The notes: a model not told the origin generated them from the letters alone. 21,408 nucleotides of DNA from Bacteroidales bacterium (GCA_900771365.1 CAAGNU010000119.1:1-21408), one strand, 5' to 3'. Shown: positions 7,315 to 15,186, counted from the stretch's first letter. A program made the numbers and translations.

Positions 7315-7441
7315 CTATGAGGAAAGAGGGATACTCAGGGCAGGGAAAGAAGCCTGGGCCGTAAATCGGGCCCGGCATGAGAGATTTGTGAGGTGCGGAA
7401 AAACTTTTCAACAAAAAAAGTGAAGAAATTAACACTGAGAT

Positions 7442-7472
7442 TTTGTCAATTGAAAAAATATTCGTAATTTTG
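7442..7472 (+). promoter_or_regulatory. Promoter of rplM-rpsI-rpsB-tsf
   Basis: TTTG (7442-7445), a 19-bp spacer and TAATTTTG (7465-7472) match the Bacteroidetes -33/-7 consensus TTTG-N19-TAnnTTTG exactly. Transcription should begin near 7479, leaving a leader of about 200 nt before rplM. Confidence 0.85.
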
Positions 7473-7478
7473 CAACCT

Positions 7479-7680
7479 CTAAGCATAGTGGATAAAAGCC
7501 CTGTTATTTACCCGTTCAGACTTGCTATCCAGTATGTTAAGAGAAGAATAGACTGTTCCAAAATCGGTCAAAAAAGGCTCAAAAAAGGCTATCCGTCAGC
7601 TCAAAAAGAGTCCAAATGCCGCCAGAGGGACAGAAAAAAAAAGAATAAATTAGTAACAACATCATCGTTAAAAATAAAAA
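7479..7680 (+). promoter_or_regulatory. Structured 5' leader of rplM (candidate ribosomal protein leader)
   Basis: Directly after the predicted start, CATAGTGGATA (7484-7494) pairs with TATCCAGTATG (7526-7536) with one mismatch, enclosing a 31-nt loop. Further on, the unit TCAAAAAAGGC occurs twice in tandem near 7568-7589, and the leader ends in A-rich sequence. A leader this long and foldable in front of L13/S9 is a candidate for autogenous control by one of the operon's ribosomal proteins. No named family is claimed. Confidence 0.5.
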
Positions 7681-8136
7681 ATGGATCAATTAAGTTACAA
7701 AACCATCTCCGCCAACAAGCAGACCGTCCAGAAGGAATGGGTGCTCGTTGATGCCGAGAATCAGACCGTAGGACGTCTGGCTACCCGCGTGGCCAACATC
7801 CTCCGTGGCAAGACCAAGCCTTGCTTCACCCCGCACGTTGACTGCGGCGACAACGTTATCATCATCAATGCCGAGAAGATTGTCTTCACCGGCAAAAAGA
7901 TGACCGATAAGATCTACCAGCGCTATACCGGCTATCCCGGCGGCCAGCGCGAGACCACCCCTGCAAAGGTTCTCGCCAGCCATCCCGAGCGCGTCCTCGA
8001 ACACGCCATCCGCGGCATGCTTCCTAAGAACCGTCTTGGCGACGCCCTGTACCGCAACCTCCATGTGTATGCCGGTCCCGAGCATCCCCACCAGGGTCAG
8101 AACCCCAAAGTTATCAATATTAACGACGTTAGATAA
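7681..8136 (+). CDS. rplM: 50S ribosomal protein L13 (uL13)
   Basis: The 151-residue product is a full-length uL13, an early assembly protein of the large ribosomal subunit that binds 23S rRNA. Recognisable parts are WVLVDAENQTVGRLATRVANILRGK near residues 20-45, the GDNVIIINAEKI strand, GKKMTDKIYQRYTGYPGG, and the HAIRGMLPKNRLG helix. It has a short N-terminal extension of about 17 residues before the conserved WVLVDA, usual in Bacteroidetes. It is the first gene of its operon, with rpsI starting 8 bp after the stop, the standard uL13-uS9 pairing. The ATG is preceded by A-rich sequence and no strong Shine-Dalgarno site. Confidence 0.98.
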   Translation: MDQLSYKTISANKQTVQKEWVLVDAENQTVGRLATRVANILRGKTKPCFTPHVDCGDNVIIINAEKIVFTGKKMTDKIYQRYTGYPGGQRETTPAKVLASHPERVLEHAIRGMLPKNRLGDALYRNLHVYAGPEHPHQGQNPKVININDVR

Positions 8137-8144
8137 GAATAGAA

Positions 8145-8531
8145 ATGGAAGTAATCAACACTATCGGTAGAAGAAAATGCTCCGTTGCCCGCATCTATAT
8201 GACCCCCGGCACCGGCAAGATTGTTGTCAACAATAGAGACTACAAAGAATATTTCCCCACTGGCCCGCTGCAGTACATCGTCAACCAGGCTCTCCAGGTT
8301 GCCAATGCTGAAGGCAAATGGGACATCAAGGCCAACCTCGACGGCGGTGGAATCACCGGTCAGGCTCAGGCTCTCCGCATGGCTATCGCCCGCGCTCTCT
8401 GCGAGAACAACATCGAGGATCGCCCCGCCCTCAAGAAGGAAGGCTTCCTGATGCGTGACCCCCGTATGGTCGAGCGTAAGAAACCCGGTCAGCCCAAGGC
8501 TCGTAAACGCTTCCAGTTCAGCAAACGTTAA
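8145..8531 (+). CDS. rpsI: 30S ribosomal protein S9 (uS9)
   Basis: The 128-residue product is a complete uS9, a small-subunit head protein whose C-terminal tail reaches the P-site tRNA. It shows the family start INTIGRRKCSVARIYMTPGTG, the central LDGGGITGQAQALRMAIARAL, and the basic C-terminus KKPGQPKARKRFQFSKR ending in the conserved Ser-Lys-Arg. It is co-transcribed with rplM, 8 bp apart. The 188-bp gap to rpsB that follows is unusually long for this operon and holds a structured element. Confidence 0.98.
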   Translation: MEVINTIGRRKCSVARIYMTPGTGKIVVNNRDYKEYFPTGPLQYIVNQALQVANAEGKWDIKANLDGGGITGQAQALRMAIARALCENNIEDRPALKKEGFLMRDPRMVERKKPGQPKARKRFQFSKR

Positions 8532-8591
8532 TGGCTGCGTAAGATATTCAGACTCTTTAACGACTGGAACGAAAGAAATAAAGTTTAGAAT

Positions 8592-8688
8592 CCAAATTGG
8601 CGAGAGACTCTGCCGCGTTGCCAGTTCTGCTGCCTAAGGCAAGAGCAGAAAAACCCGGCCCTAATAGAAAGACTACTCGGCAATTGGG
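8592..8688 (+). promoter_or_regulatory. Candidate rpsB leader (possible S2 autoregulatory element)
   Basis: CCAAATTG (8592-8599) pairs with CAATTGGG (8681-8688) with one mismatch to close a domain of about 97 nt. Inside it, TTCTGCT (8625-8631) pairs with AGCAGAA (8644-8650), with a further GCC/GGC pairing at 8632-8634 and 8638-8640. The AGGAAAG sequence near rpsB lies just downstream. Ribosomal protein S2 controls its own mRNA in other bacteria; the link here is inference from position and fold. Confidence 0.45.
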
Positions 8689-8719
8689 AAAAAGGAAAGT
8701 AAACAAAAAAGAAAGAACA

Positions 8720-9526
8720 ATGAACGAACTTAAATTCGAAGAATTACTTGAAGCTGGTTGTCATTTTGGCCACCTTAAGAGAAAATGGAATCCCAAAATG
8801 GCTCCCTATATTTTCAAAGAGCATAACGGCATCCACGTCATCGACCTGCAGAAGACCATCGTCAAAGCCGACGAGGCCGCAGCAGCCCTGAGACAGATTG
8901 CCAAGAGCGGCAAGAAGGTCCTCTTCGTCGCTACCAAGAAACAGGCTAAGGACGTCGTCGCCGAAATGGCCAAGAGCGTTGACATGCCCTTCGTGACCGA
9001 GCGTTGGCCCGGCGGTATGCTCACCAACTTCACCACCATCCGCAAGGCCGTGAAGAAGATGAACAGCCTCGACCAGCTGATGCACGACAAGGACTTCAAC
9101 AACATCAGCAAGCGTGAGCGCCTCCAGGTGCAGCGCGAGCGCGCTAAGCTCGACAAGAACCTCGGTTCTATCGCCGACCTTACCCGCCTCCCCAGCGCCC
9201 TGTTCGTTATCGACATCAACAAGGAGCACATTGCCGTTGCTGAGGCCCGCCGCCTTAACATCCCCACCTTCGCACTGGTTGACACCAACTGCAACCCCGA
9301 CCTTATCGACTTCCCCATCCCCGCTAACGATGATGCTTCCAAGTCGATTGCCGCCATCCTCAAGCACATGACCGAGGCAATCCAGGAAGGTCTGAACGAG
9401 CGCATGCTCGACAAAGACGCCCAAAATGAGGAAGAGGAAGTGAAGGCCGAAGAGGCTCCCGTCGAGAAGCGCACCCGCCCCCGCAGAGCTAAGAAGGTCG
9501 AAACCGAAGAGCCCAAGGCCGAATAA
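8720..9526 (+). CDS. rpsB: 30S ribosomal protein S2 (uS2)
   Basis: The 268-residue product is uS2, needed for binding of S1 and for initiation. The conserved start FEELLEAGCHFGHLKRKWNPKMAPYIF sets the ATG at 8720; the frame is open for 41 more codons upstream, but those cover the leader hairpins and do not resemble S2. Other hallmarks are HVIDLQKT, VLFVATKKQAKDVV, ERWPGGMLTNFTTI and the nucleotide-fold end VDTNCNPDLIDFPIPANDDA. After the core there is a charged tail of about 35 residues (QNEEEEVKAEEAP then Arg/Lys-rich), longer than in E. coli S2. It is followed after 51 bp by tsf, the near-universal neighbour. Confidence 0.98.
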   Translation: MNELKFEELLEAGCHFGHLKRKWNPKMAPYIFKEHNGIHVIDLQKTIVKADEAAAALRQIAKSGKKVLFVATKKQAKDVVAEMAKSVDMPFVTERWPGGMLTNFTTIRKAVKKMNSLDQLMHDKDFNNISKRERLQVQRERAKLDKNLGSIADLTRLPSALFVIDINKEHIAVAEARRLNIPTFALVDTNCNPDLIDFPIPANDDASKSIAAILKHMTEAIQEGLNERMLDKDAQNEEEEVKAEEAPVEKRTRPRRAKKVETEEPKAE

Positions 9527-9577
9527 TTCAATCGCCACGATTGGAATTTAAACATTAACTTTTTAGAAACACACATT

Positions 9578-10567
9578 ATGGCAAATATCACTGCAAAACA
9601 GGTTAACGAGCTTCGTCAGCTGACCGGCGTCGGCATGATGGACTGCAAAAAGGCCCTCGTAGAGTGCGACGGCGACTTCGAAAAAGCTATCGACTACCTC
9701 CGCCAGAAAGGCCAGAAAATGGCTGCCAAACGCGCTGACCGCGATGCTAACGAAGGCTGCGTCCTCGCTAAGAGCAACGGCAGCTACGGCGCCGTCATCA
9801 TGGTGAGCTGCGAGACCGACTTCGTCGCCACTAACGCCGACTTCGTCGCTTTCACCAACTCCATCATCGACACCGCCATGGCTCAGCACCTCACCTCTAA
9901 AGAGCAGGTCCTGGATATGGAGCTCAACGGCCGCAAGGTCAGCGACTGCATCACCGACCAGATTGCTAAGATTGGTGAGAAAATCGAACTCGCCCACTTC
10001 GAGACCCTCGAAGCCGAAGCCGTCTATGCCTACATCCACCCCGGCAACCGCATGGCCTCTATCGTCTCCATGTCCAAAGCTGGCTATGACGAGGTTGGTC
10101 ACAACATCGCCATGCAGGTCGTCGCTATGCGCCCCGTCGCCCTCGACGCCAACAGCGTGCCCCAGGAGGTGAAGGACAAGGAACTCGCCGTCGCTGCTGA
10201 GAAGACTCGCGAAGAGCTCATCGGCAAGGCTGTTGACGCCGCCCTCAAGAAGGCTGGCATCAACCCCGCCCACGTCGACACCGAGGAGCACATGGCTTCC
10301 AACTGCGGCAAGGGCTGGATCACCGAAGAGCAGGTCGAGCAGGCTAAGAAAATCAAAGCCGAAGTGGCTGAGCAGAAAGCCGCTACCCTCAACGAGGCTC
10401 AGATTCAGCAGATTGCTAACGGCCGTCTCAACAAGTTCTTCAAAGAGAACACCCTCGTCGAACAGGAATACATCATGGATGGCAAGATGACCGTCCGCCA
10501 GTTCATCGAGAGCACCGATAAGGCACTTGCCTGCACCGGTTTCAAACGCCTCGAACTCGGCGCCTAA
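9578..10567 (+). CDS. tsf: Translation elongation factor Ts
   Basis: The 329-residue product is the guanine-nucleotide exchange factor for EF-Tu. The N-terminal UBA-like domain has the signature LRQLTGVGMMDCKKALVECDGDFEKAIDYLRQKG, followed by CETDFVATNADFVAFTN, the strand that contacts EF-Tu, and the C-terminal module ending GKMTVRQFIES. It is longer than the E. coli protein (283), as is usual in Bacteroidetes, where the second half of the dimerisation domain is expanded. It is the last gene of the operon, closed by a strong terminator. Confidence 0.98.
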   Translation: MANITAKQVNELRQLTGVGMMDCKKALVECDGDFEKAIDYLRQKGQKMAAKRADRDANEGCVLAKSNGSYGAVIMVSCETDFVATNADFVAFTNSIIDTAMAQHLTSKEQVLDMELNGRKVSDCITDQIAKIGEKIELAHFETLEAEAVYAYIHPGNRMASIVSMSKAGYDEVGHNIAMQVVAMRPVALDANSVPQEVKDKELAVAAEKTREELIGKAVDAALKKAGINPAHVDTEEHMASNCGKGWITEEQVEQAKKIKAEVAEQKAATLNEAQIQQIANGRLNKFFKENTLVEQEYIMDGKMTVRQFIESTDKALACTGFKRLELGA

Positions 10568-10619
10568 TGAATTTCACTTCTCAAGTTGATAATTGACTAA
10601 AGATAAATTCATTAATTTT

Positions 10620-10657
10620 TAAGCGGCTGTAAATCTCTACAGCCGCTTACTTTTTTT
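10620..10657 (+). terminator. Rho-independent terminator of the rplM-tsf operon
   Basis: A perfect 12-bp stem (TAAGCGGCTGTA at 10620-10631 with TACAGCCGCTTA at 10638-10649) with a 6-nt loop is followed by C and seven T. It is the clearest terminator in the window. Confidence 0.95.
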
Positions 10658-10702
10658 GACACCCCAACACAATAATACAGGCATCCCCTCGTTATATTTT
10701 AT

Positions 10703-11362
10703 ATGGCTCGCAAGAAGCAGAAATATTATGTCGTGTGGCAAGGCAACCAGCCCGGAATCTATGAAAGCTGGGAAGACTGCCAGAAGCAGGTGATAGGCGT
10801 AGCCCAAGCCCAATACAAATCGTTCGATGACAAGCACGAAGCCGAGCTTGCCTTTCAGCGTCCCTACAGCGAGGTGAAAGGCAAGAAAACCGTGCGGGAA
10901 AGCATGGTGGGCATGGACGAGAACGGCATGACCATCGTCAGAGAAGGCAGCGTGCCAGGCCCCGTGCTGGACAGCCTGGCCGTGGATGCGGCCTGTAGCG
11001 GCAACCCCGGCGTGATGGAATACCAAGGCGTATATGTCGCCAACCGCCAGCAGATATTTCACTTCAAGACACCTCTCGGCACAAACAACATCGGCGAGTT
11101 CCTCGCCATCGTGCACGGCCTCGCCTACCTCAAGCAGCACGGCCTCAAACAGATAATATACAGCGACTCTGTGAACGCCATCAACTGGGTGAAACGCAAA
11201 GAATGCCGCACTAAGCTGCCCCTCACCCCTGCCACGGCAGAACTGTGGAACTACATACGCCGTGCCGAGGCATGGCTGCAAAGCAACACCTACACCACTG
11301 AGATTCGGAAATGGGATACTGACAACTGGGGTGAGATTCCTGCCGACTTCGGACGCAAATAA
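10703..11362 (+). CDS. rnhA: Ribonuclease H with N-terminal hybrid-binding domain
   Basis: The 219-residue enzyme cleaves RNA in RNA/DNA hybrids. Residues 1-52 (KYYVVWQGNQPGIYESWEDCQKQV, then FDDKHEAELAF) form the hybrid-binding/viroplasmin-like domain seen in eukaryotic RNase H1 and many Bacteroidetes. The catalytic domain follows a linker, with acidic residues D95 (VDAACSGNPG), E132 (NNIGEFLAIV), D155 (IYSDS) and probably D205 or D207 (WDTDNWG) in the expected order. It begins only 45 bp after the operon terminator and is the first of a compact four-gene plus-strand run; no clear consensus promoter is visible in that gap, so read-through or a weak promoter is possible. Confidence 0.93.
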   Translation: MARKKQKYYVVWQGNQPGIYESWEDCQKQVIGVAQAQYKSFDDKHEAELAFQRPYSEVKGKKTVRESMVGMDENGMTIVREGSVPGPVLDSLAVDAACSGNPGVMEYQGVYVANRQQIFHFKTPLGTNNIGEFLAIVHGLAYLKQHGLKQIIYSDSVNAINWVKRKECRTKLPLTPATAELWNYIRRAEAWLQSNTYTTEIRKWDTDNWGEIPADFGRK

Positions 11363-11377
11363 TCACACACAAACTAT

Positions 11378-11995
11378 ATGGACAATATGCTGAATATCAT
11401 ATTTACTACGCTACTCATCATAGCACAAATCACTACCGTCTATCTCGCCGCCCGCGGCAATCGCTGGACCTGGGTGCTCAGCATCATCACGGGCGTGATT
11501 CTCTGCTACAACTTCTTCACCGAGACGCTGTACCTCAGCTTCGCCTTCCAAGTCTATAGCATCCTCGCCTCTATCGGCGGCGTGCTGATATGGAAGAAAA
11601 AAGAGTCCGACAATCGCCGCAGCATCTGCTGGGGCAACCCCGTGTGGCCGCTCCTCTCCGTGGTGGCACTCACAGCGGCAGTCTATTTCATCGTCTATGT
11701 CGCACTCCACCGTTTCGGCGTGCAGCTGCTCGACTCGAAGCAGCCCCTCATCGACTGTGCCATTCCTTCATTACAGGCCGTAGCCACCTTCCTCATGGTG
11801 CGTAAAGACATCAACGCTTGGATATGCTACCTCATCTGCGACCTCATATACATCCCCCTCGGCATCATCAGCGTGATGCAAGGCGGCGGCTATAAGTGGT
11901 TCTTCATCAGTGCCTGCTTCCTTGCCACAGCCACTTACGGGACAATCAATTTCATCAAAGCCTACCGCCTCTCGAAAAAATCAGCACAGGAATGA
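11378..11995 (+). CDS. pnuC: PnuC-type transporter (nicotinamide riboside/mononucleotide)
   Basis: The 205-residue product is an inner-membrane protein with about seven hydrophobic segments. Its pattern fits the PnuC family: NRWTWVLSIITGVILCYNFF in the first half, a Tyr-rich QVYSILASIGGVLIW turn, and SLQAVATFLMVRKDINAWICYLICDLIYIPLGI, where the family has small residues, an R/K-K and Trp in the second half. PnuC proteins import nicotinamide riboside (or related vitamins such as thiamine) by facilitated diffusion; the substrate is not decided by the sequence. It starts 15 bp after rnhA, and its stop overlaps the start of prmC by an ATGA. Confidence 0.8.
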   Translation: MDNMLNIIFTTLLIIAQITTVYLAARGNRWTWVLSIITGVILCYNFFTETLYLSFAFQVYSILASIGGVLIWKKKESDNRRSICWGNPVWPLLSVVALTAAVYFIVYVALHRFGVQLLDSKQPLIDCAIPSLQAVATFLMVRKDINAWICYLICDLIYIPLGIISVMQGGGYKWFFISACFLATATYGTINFIKAYRLSKKSAQE

Positions 11996-12873
11996 ACACC
12001 ACCAACCTGCATATCCCCTCCAACAAAGTCCGCGACATTGAGCGCTACTTCCACTCCGAACTGTCAGGACTATACCCCGAAGGTGAGATAGGCATGTTTG
12101 TAACGATGCTGTTTGAAGCATACCTCGGCTGGAGCCGAGCACAGCTTTTCCTCCATCGAGAAGAGACCATCAACCAGTCCGACCTCCTCAAGTTTCACTG
12201 GGCTGTTGAAGACCTCAAGAGATACCGTCCCATACAGCACATCATCGGCCATACCGACTTCTGCGGCTGCAAGATAGCGGTCTCGGAAGACGTGCTCATT
12301 CCGCGTCCCGAGACGGAGGAGATTCTGCTTTCCATCATAGTGCAGGTTCCCCGGCAAGCCCGCATCCTCGACCTCTGCACAGGAAGCGGATGCCTCGCCA
12401 TAGCCCTGGCCAAGATGCGGCCTGAAGCCCAAGTCTTCGCAGCCGACATCTCCGAAAAAGCCCTACAACTTGCCGCGAAGAACGCAAGGGAGAACGAGGT
12501 TGCTGTCACCTTCACCCAATGCGACCTCCTCAAAGACGAGCCACGCCTCCCCTACCCACTCTTCGACCTCATCATCAGCAACCCTCCATACGTCAAAGAA
12601 AGTGAGCGCAAAGACATGGAAGCCAACGTGCTGGACTATGAGCCTGAGATAGCCCTCTTCGTGCCAGACGAGGACCCGCTACGTTTCTATCGTGCCATAG
12701 CCGAATATGCCGAACGCCATCTCAGCGAGAATGGCCTGCTCGTGCTTGAGATAAACGAAAGCCTCGGCAAGGAGACCACAAAGCTGCTCCAAGACGCAGG
12801 TTTCAACACAACCCTCCAAAAAGACTTCCGCGATAAAGACAGAAGCATTATCGCCACTAAGACATCATGCTGA
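11992..12873 (+). CDS. prmC: Peptide chain release factor N5-glutamine methyltransferase
   Basis: The 293-residue enzyme methylates the Gln of the GGQ motif in RF1 and RF2 using S-adenosylmethionine. Motif I, DLCTGSGC, lies at 127-134 and the signature NPPY at 197-200; RPETEE (105-110) precedes the fold, and the helical N-terminus with YRPIQHIIGHTDF is typical of PrmC rather than of other NPPY methylases. I chose the ATG overlapping the pnuC stop (ATGA, 4 bp); an upstream start would only add a frame inside pnuC. The stop overlaps the following transporter gene by 7 bp, so translational coupling along this unit is likely. Confidence 0.95.
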   Translation: MNTTNLHIPSNKVRDIERYFHSELSGLYPEGEIGMFVTMLFEAYLGWSRAQLFLHREETINQSDLLKFHWAVEDLKRYRPIQHIIGHTDFCGCKIAVSEDVLIPRPETEEILLSIIVQVPRQARILDLCTGSGCLAIALAKMRPEAQVFAADISEKALQLAAKNARENEVAVTFTQCDLLKDEPRLPYPLFDLIISNPPYVKESERKDMEANVLDYEPEIALFVPDEDPLRFYRAIAEYAERHLSENGLLVLEINESLGKETTKLLQDAGFNTTLQKDFRDKDRSIIATKTSC

Positions 12874-14405
12874 CAACCACACATATCATTGGCATTCTGC
12901 TCACAATAGGCATCCTCCTCGGCGTGAGCATCATCTCTGGAAGAAAGGTTAAAGACGCCAAATCCTTCACCACAGGCGGTAAAGCAAGCAGCTGGATGGT
13001 GTGCGGCGCCATTCTGGGCACCCTCGTAGGCGGACAATCAACGATAGGCACAGCCCAGCTGGCTTTCAGCTTCGGCATCTCGGCATGGTGGTTCACCATC
13101 GGAGCCGCCCTGGGAGCCGTGGCCCTATCGCTCGTCTATGCCGGGCCGATACGCCGAAGCGGATGCACCACGCTTCTGGAAATCGTAAGCCGCGAATATG
13201 GCCGCAAGGCCGAGACCGTGGGCTCTGTGCTCTTTCTCATCGGCATCTTCATCAGCATCATGGCGCAGGTGCTCTCCTCCTCGGCCATGATGACGAGCCT
13301 CTTCCGCATCCCCGTGATAAGCGCGGCCATCATCAGCGCCCTGCTCATCATGTTCTTCGTGCTCTTCGGCGGCATACGGAGCGCCGGGGCTGGCGGCATC
13401 ATCAAGCTGGTGCTGCTCTACATATCCTCCTTGGCAGCAGGCTTCATGGTGTGGAAGATGGGCGAAGGAATATCGGGCATCAATCACGCTATCAACGACA
13501 TATATGCGAGCGACACCCTGTGCGACCTCAATGGCCTCAGTGATGCCGAGAGCATTCATCACAGGTACGGCAATATGGTGGCCCGCGGGCCGCTCAAAGA
13601 CCTGGGAGGCTGCCTCTCGCTCATGCTCGGAGTGGTGACGACACAGACCTACGCCCAAGGCATCTGGTCGGGGGCCTCGACCCCCAAGGCTCGCAGAGGC
13701 GGCCTCTACTGCGCCTTCCTCATCCCCTTCATCGGCGCGGCCTGCACCCTGGTGGGCATGTATATGAGAGGGCACTATGTGACGGCCGACGAGCTCGCAG
13801 CCATGCAGCAGGCAGGCGAAAAGCTGCCCGAAGGCGTGGGCGTAATAGGCAGCTCGCTACAAGCCTTCCCCGACTTCGTCATCAATCACCTCCCCGATTG
13901 GCTGGGCGGTATCGCATTGGGAGCCATGCTAGTAAACATCCTTGGCTGCGGAAGCGGACTAGTGCTCGGGGCCTCGACAATCTTGGTGCGCGACGTCTAT
14001 CCGAGCCTGCCGCTCATAGCCCGAAGGCTACGCCTCTCGAAGAAGGAGGCTGCGCCCCACGGCACTTCGAACCAACTGCTACAGACGCGCCTCTCTATCG
14101 TGGGCATCCTGGCTTTGGCGGCCGTTATCGCACTCTCGGTAAAAGGCGCCTTCATCAACGACCTCGGCTTTCTCTCCCTCGGCTTGAGAGCCGTGGCGCT
14201 GCTCTTCCCGCTCAGCTTTGCCCTCTTCCTTCCAGGACGGTTCAACCCAAAAAGAATTGTTCCCGCCATGATAGCCGGCACAGCCACCATGCTCGCGGCA
14301 AAAATGCTTGCCCTGCCTGCCGACCCTGTCTATTACGGCCTACTGATTAGTGCAGCCGTGATACTGTTCCCAAAGAAGAATACGGCAGCAAAAGCCGAAG
14401 AGTAG
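12867..14405 (+). CDS. Sodium:solute symporter (SSS family)
   Basis: The 512-residue product is an integral membrane protein with about 13 predicted segments. It begins HIIGILLTIGILLGVSIISG, then KVKDAKSFTTGGKASSWMVCGAILGTLVGGQSTIGTAQLAFSFGISAWWF, the SSS family signature around the first helices with GG residues and the Ser/Thr run. The substrate (sugar, amino acid, nucleoside, pantothenate and so on) is not evident. It starts 7 bp inside the end of prmC, with no gap, so it is co-expressed with prmC and pnuC. The C-terminus is short and basic/Ala-rich after the last segment. Confidence 0.85.
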   Translation: MLTTTHIIGILLTIGILLGVSIISGRKVKDAKSFTTGGKASSWMVCGAILGTLVGGQSTIGTAQLAFSFGISAWWFTIGAALGAVALSLVYAGPIRRSGCTTLLEIVSREYGRKAETVGSVLFLIGIFISIMAQVLSSSAMMTSLFRIPVISAAIISALLIMFFVLFGGIRSAGAGGIIKLVLLYISSLAAGFMVWKMGEGISGINHAINDIYASDTLCDLNGLSDAESIHHRYGNMVARGPLKDLGGCLSLMLGVVTTQTYAQGIWSGASTPKARRGGLYCAFLIPFIGAACTLVGMYMRGHYVTADELAAMQQAGEKLPEGVGVIGSSLQAFPDFVINHLPDWLGGIALGAMLVNILGCGSGLVLGASTILVRDVYPSLPLIARRLRLSKKEAAPHGTSNQLLQTRLSIVGILALAAVIALSVKGAFINDLGFLSLGLRAVALLFPLSFALFLPGRFNPKRIVPAMIAGTATMLAAKMLALPADPVYYGLLISAAVILFPKKNTAAKAEE

Positions 14406-14416
14406 TCCCGAGGCGG

Positions 14417-14488
14417 CTTCGCCCTACCTTCGCCCTACCTTCGCTCAAGCTCCGCTCCGAGAAGCCTTGTAGAAGCGAAGCAACAAGG
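14417..14488. repeat. Second 11-bp tandem array (CTTCGCCCTAC type) with hairpin
   Basis: Four 11-bp units occupy 14417-14460 (two identical, two diverged, the last CTCCGCTCCGA). They are followed by AGCGAAG (14474-14480), the complement of a unit core, and by CCTTGT/ACAAGG (14465-14470 and 14483-14488). The period and core match the array at 7053-7096. No U tract follows. Confidence 0.8.
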
Positions 14489-14586
14489 GGCATTTCAGAA
14501 GGCTCAAACGAAAACAGAATTAGACGAGATACGGGAAGACAAAATCGCATGAAAATGAAAAAGTAATAGGAAGATGTAACATTTTT

Positions 14587-14617
14587 TTTGCTATGTCAAA
14601 AAAAGTTCGTATCTTTG
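14587..14617 (+). promoter_or_regulatory. Promoter of rimP-nusA-infB
   Basis: TTTG (14587-14590), a 19-bp spacer and TATCTTTG (14610-14617) fit the Bacteroidetes consensus exactly, with the extended CGTATCTTTGCA form. Transcription should start near 14624. Confidence 0.88.
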
Positions 14618-14631
14618 CAGTGAAATATTGT

Positions 14632-14659
14632 GGGGACATGAGTCCCCTATTTTATTACT
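14632..14659 (+). promoter_or_regulatory. Leader hairpin of rimP
   Basis: GGGGAC (14632-14637) and GTCCCC (14642-14647) form a perfect 6-bp GC-rich stem with an ATGA loop. T/A-rich sequence (TATTTTATTACT) runs from it to the start codon 12 nt later. So close to the predicted transcript start, it is either an RNA-stability clamp or a weak attenuator for the operon. Confidence 0.65.
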
Positions 14660-15100
14660 ATGATTGACAAATTCAAGGTTTTAGACATAATAAAGGACAC
14701 GTTGGAAGGTACCGACAAGTACCTTGTAAACATGAAAATCACCCCCGACAACCGCATTTTTGTGGACATCGATGGTGATAACGGCATCAATATTGACGAC
14801 TGCATCGAGCTGAGCCGCACCATTGAGAACAAGTTGAACCGCGACGAGGAGGATTTCGAGCTGAATGTGAGCTCGGCCGGAGCCGACAGCCCCTTGAAGA
14901 TGCCCCGCCAGTATCGCCGCCACATTGGACGTTTGCTGAGCGTGGAGACCTTCGACGGCGAGAAGGAGCTCGGCACCCTCACTGAGGTCGGCGAGGATCA
15001 GTTCACCATCGTGAAGAAAGCCACAAAGAAAGCCGCACAGGTGGAGCTGACGTTTGCCTTCTCGGATGTCAAAATCGCGAAAATAGAACTGAAGTTCTGA
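14660..15100 (+). CDS. rimP: Ribosome maturation factor RimP
   Basis: The 146-residue product is needed for 30S subunit maturation. It shows the family pattern of two domains: the N-terminal KH-like part with RIFVDIDGDNGINIDDCIELSRTIENKLNR and the ELNVSSAGADSPLKMPRQYRRHIGR strand containing the conserved SSxGxDxPL, then an Sm-like barrel (LLSVETFDGEKELGTLTEV, then FSDVKIAKIEL). Its length is normal. It heads the conserved rimP-nusA-infB operon, with nusA 86 bp downstream. Confidence 0.96.
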   Translation: MIDKFKVLDIIKDTLEGTDKYLVNMKITPDNRIFVDIDGDNGINIDDCIELSRTIENKLNRDEEDFELNVSSAGADSPLKMPRQYRRHIGRLLSVETFDGEKELGTLTEVGEDQFTIVKKATKKAAQVELTFAFSDVKIAKIELKF

Positions 15101-15186
15101 GGCCAGAGGGCCAAGGGCCCGAAAGCTGGATTAGAGACAATGCAAACATCATATTCGAATAAAACGTTTAATAACATATAAGTCAA

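Larger units (their letters stand above)
6330..7441. other. Long intergenic region, repeat-rich, no gene
   Basis: This region lies between the divergently placed hydrolase and ribosomal protein operons. The short open frames in it have biased, low-complexity translations and no family resemblance. It contains a TTGTACA inverted repeat, 18-bp direct repeats, an 11-bp tandem array and several hairpins (a 7-bp GC-rich one with one bulge at 7353-7375 and an imperfect one at 7268-7306). A run of A- and T-tracts fills 6840-6930. Confidence 0.7.

Noticed and set aside
8744..9538. A 264-codon minus-strand frame opposite rpsB, with similar long frames opposite tsf, nusA and infB.
   Set aside because: These frames mirror conserved housekeeping genes and contain Leu/Val/Gly-biased translations typical of antisense frames in high-GC genes.
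14417..14488. A rho-independent terminator after the symporter gene.
   Set aside because: Stems can be drawn but there is no U tract on the plus strand, so I record it as a repeat element only.
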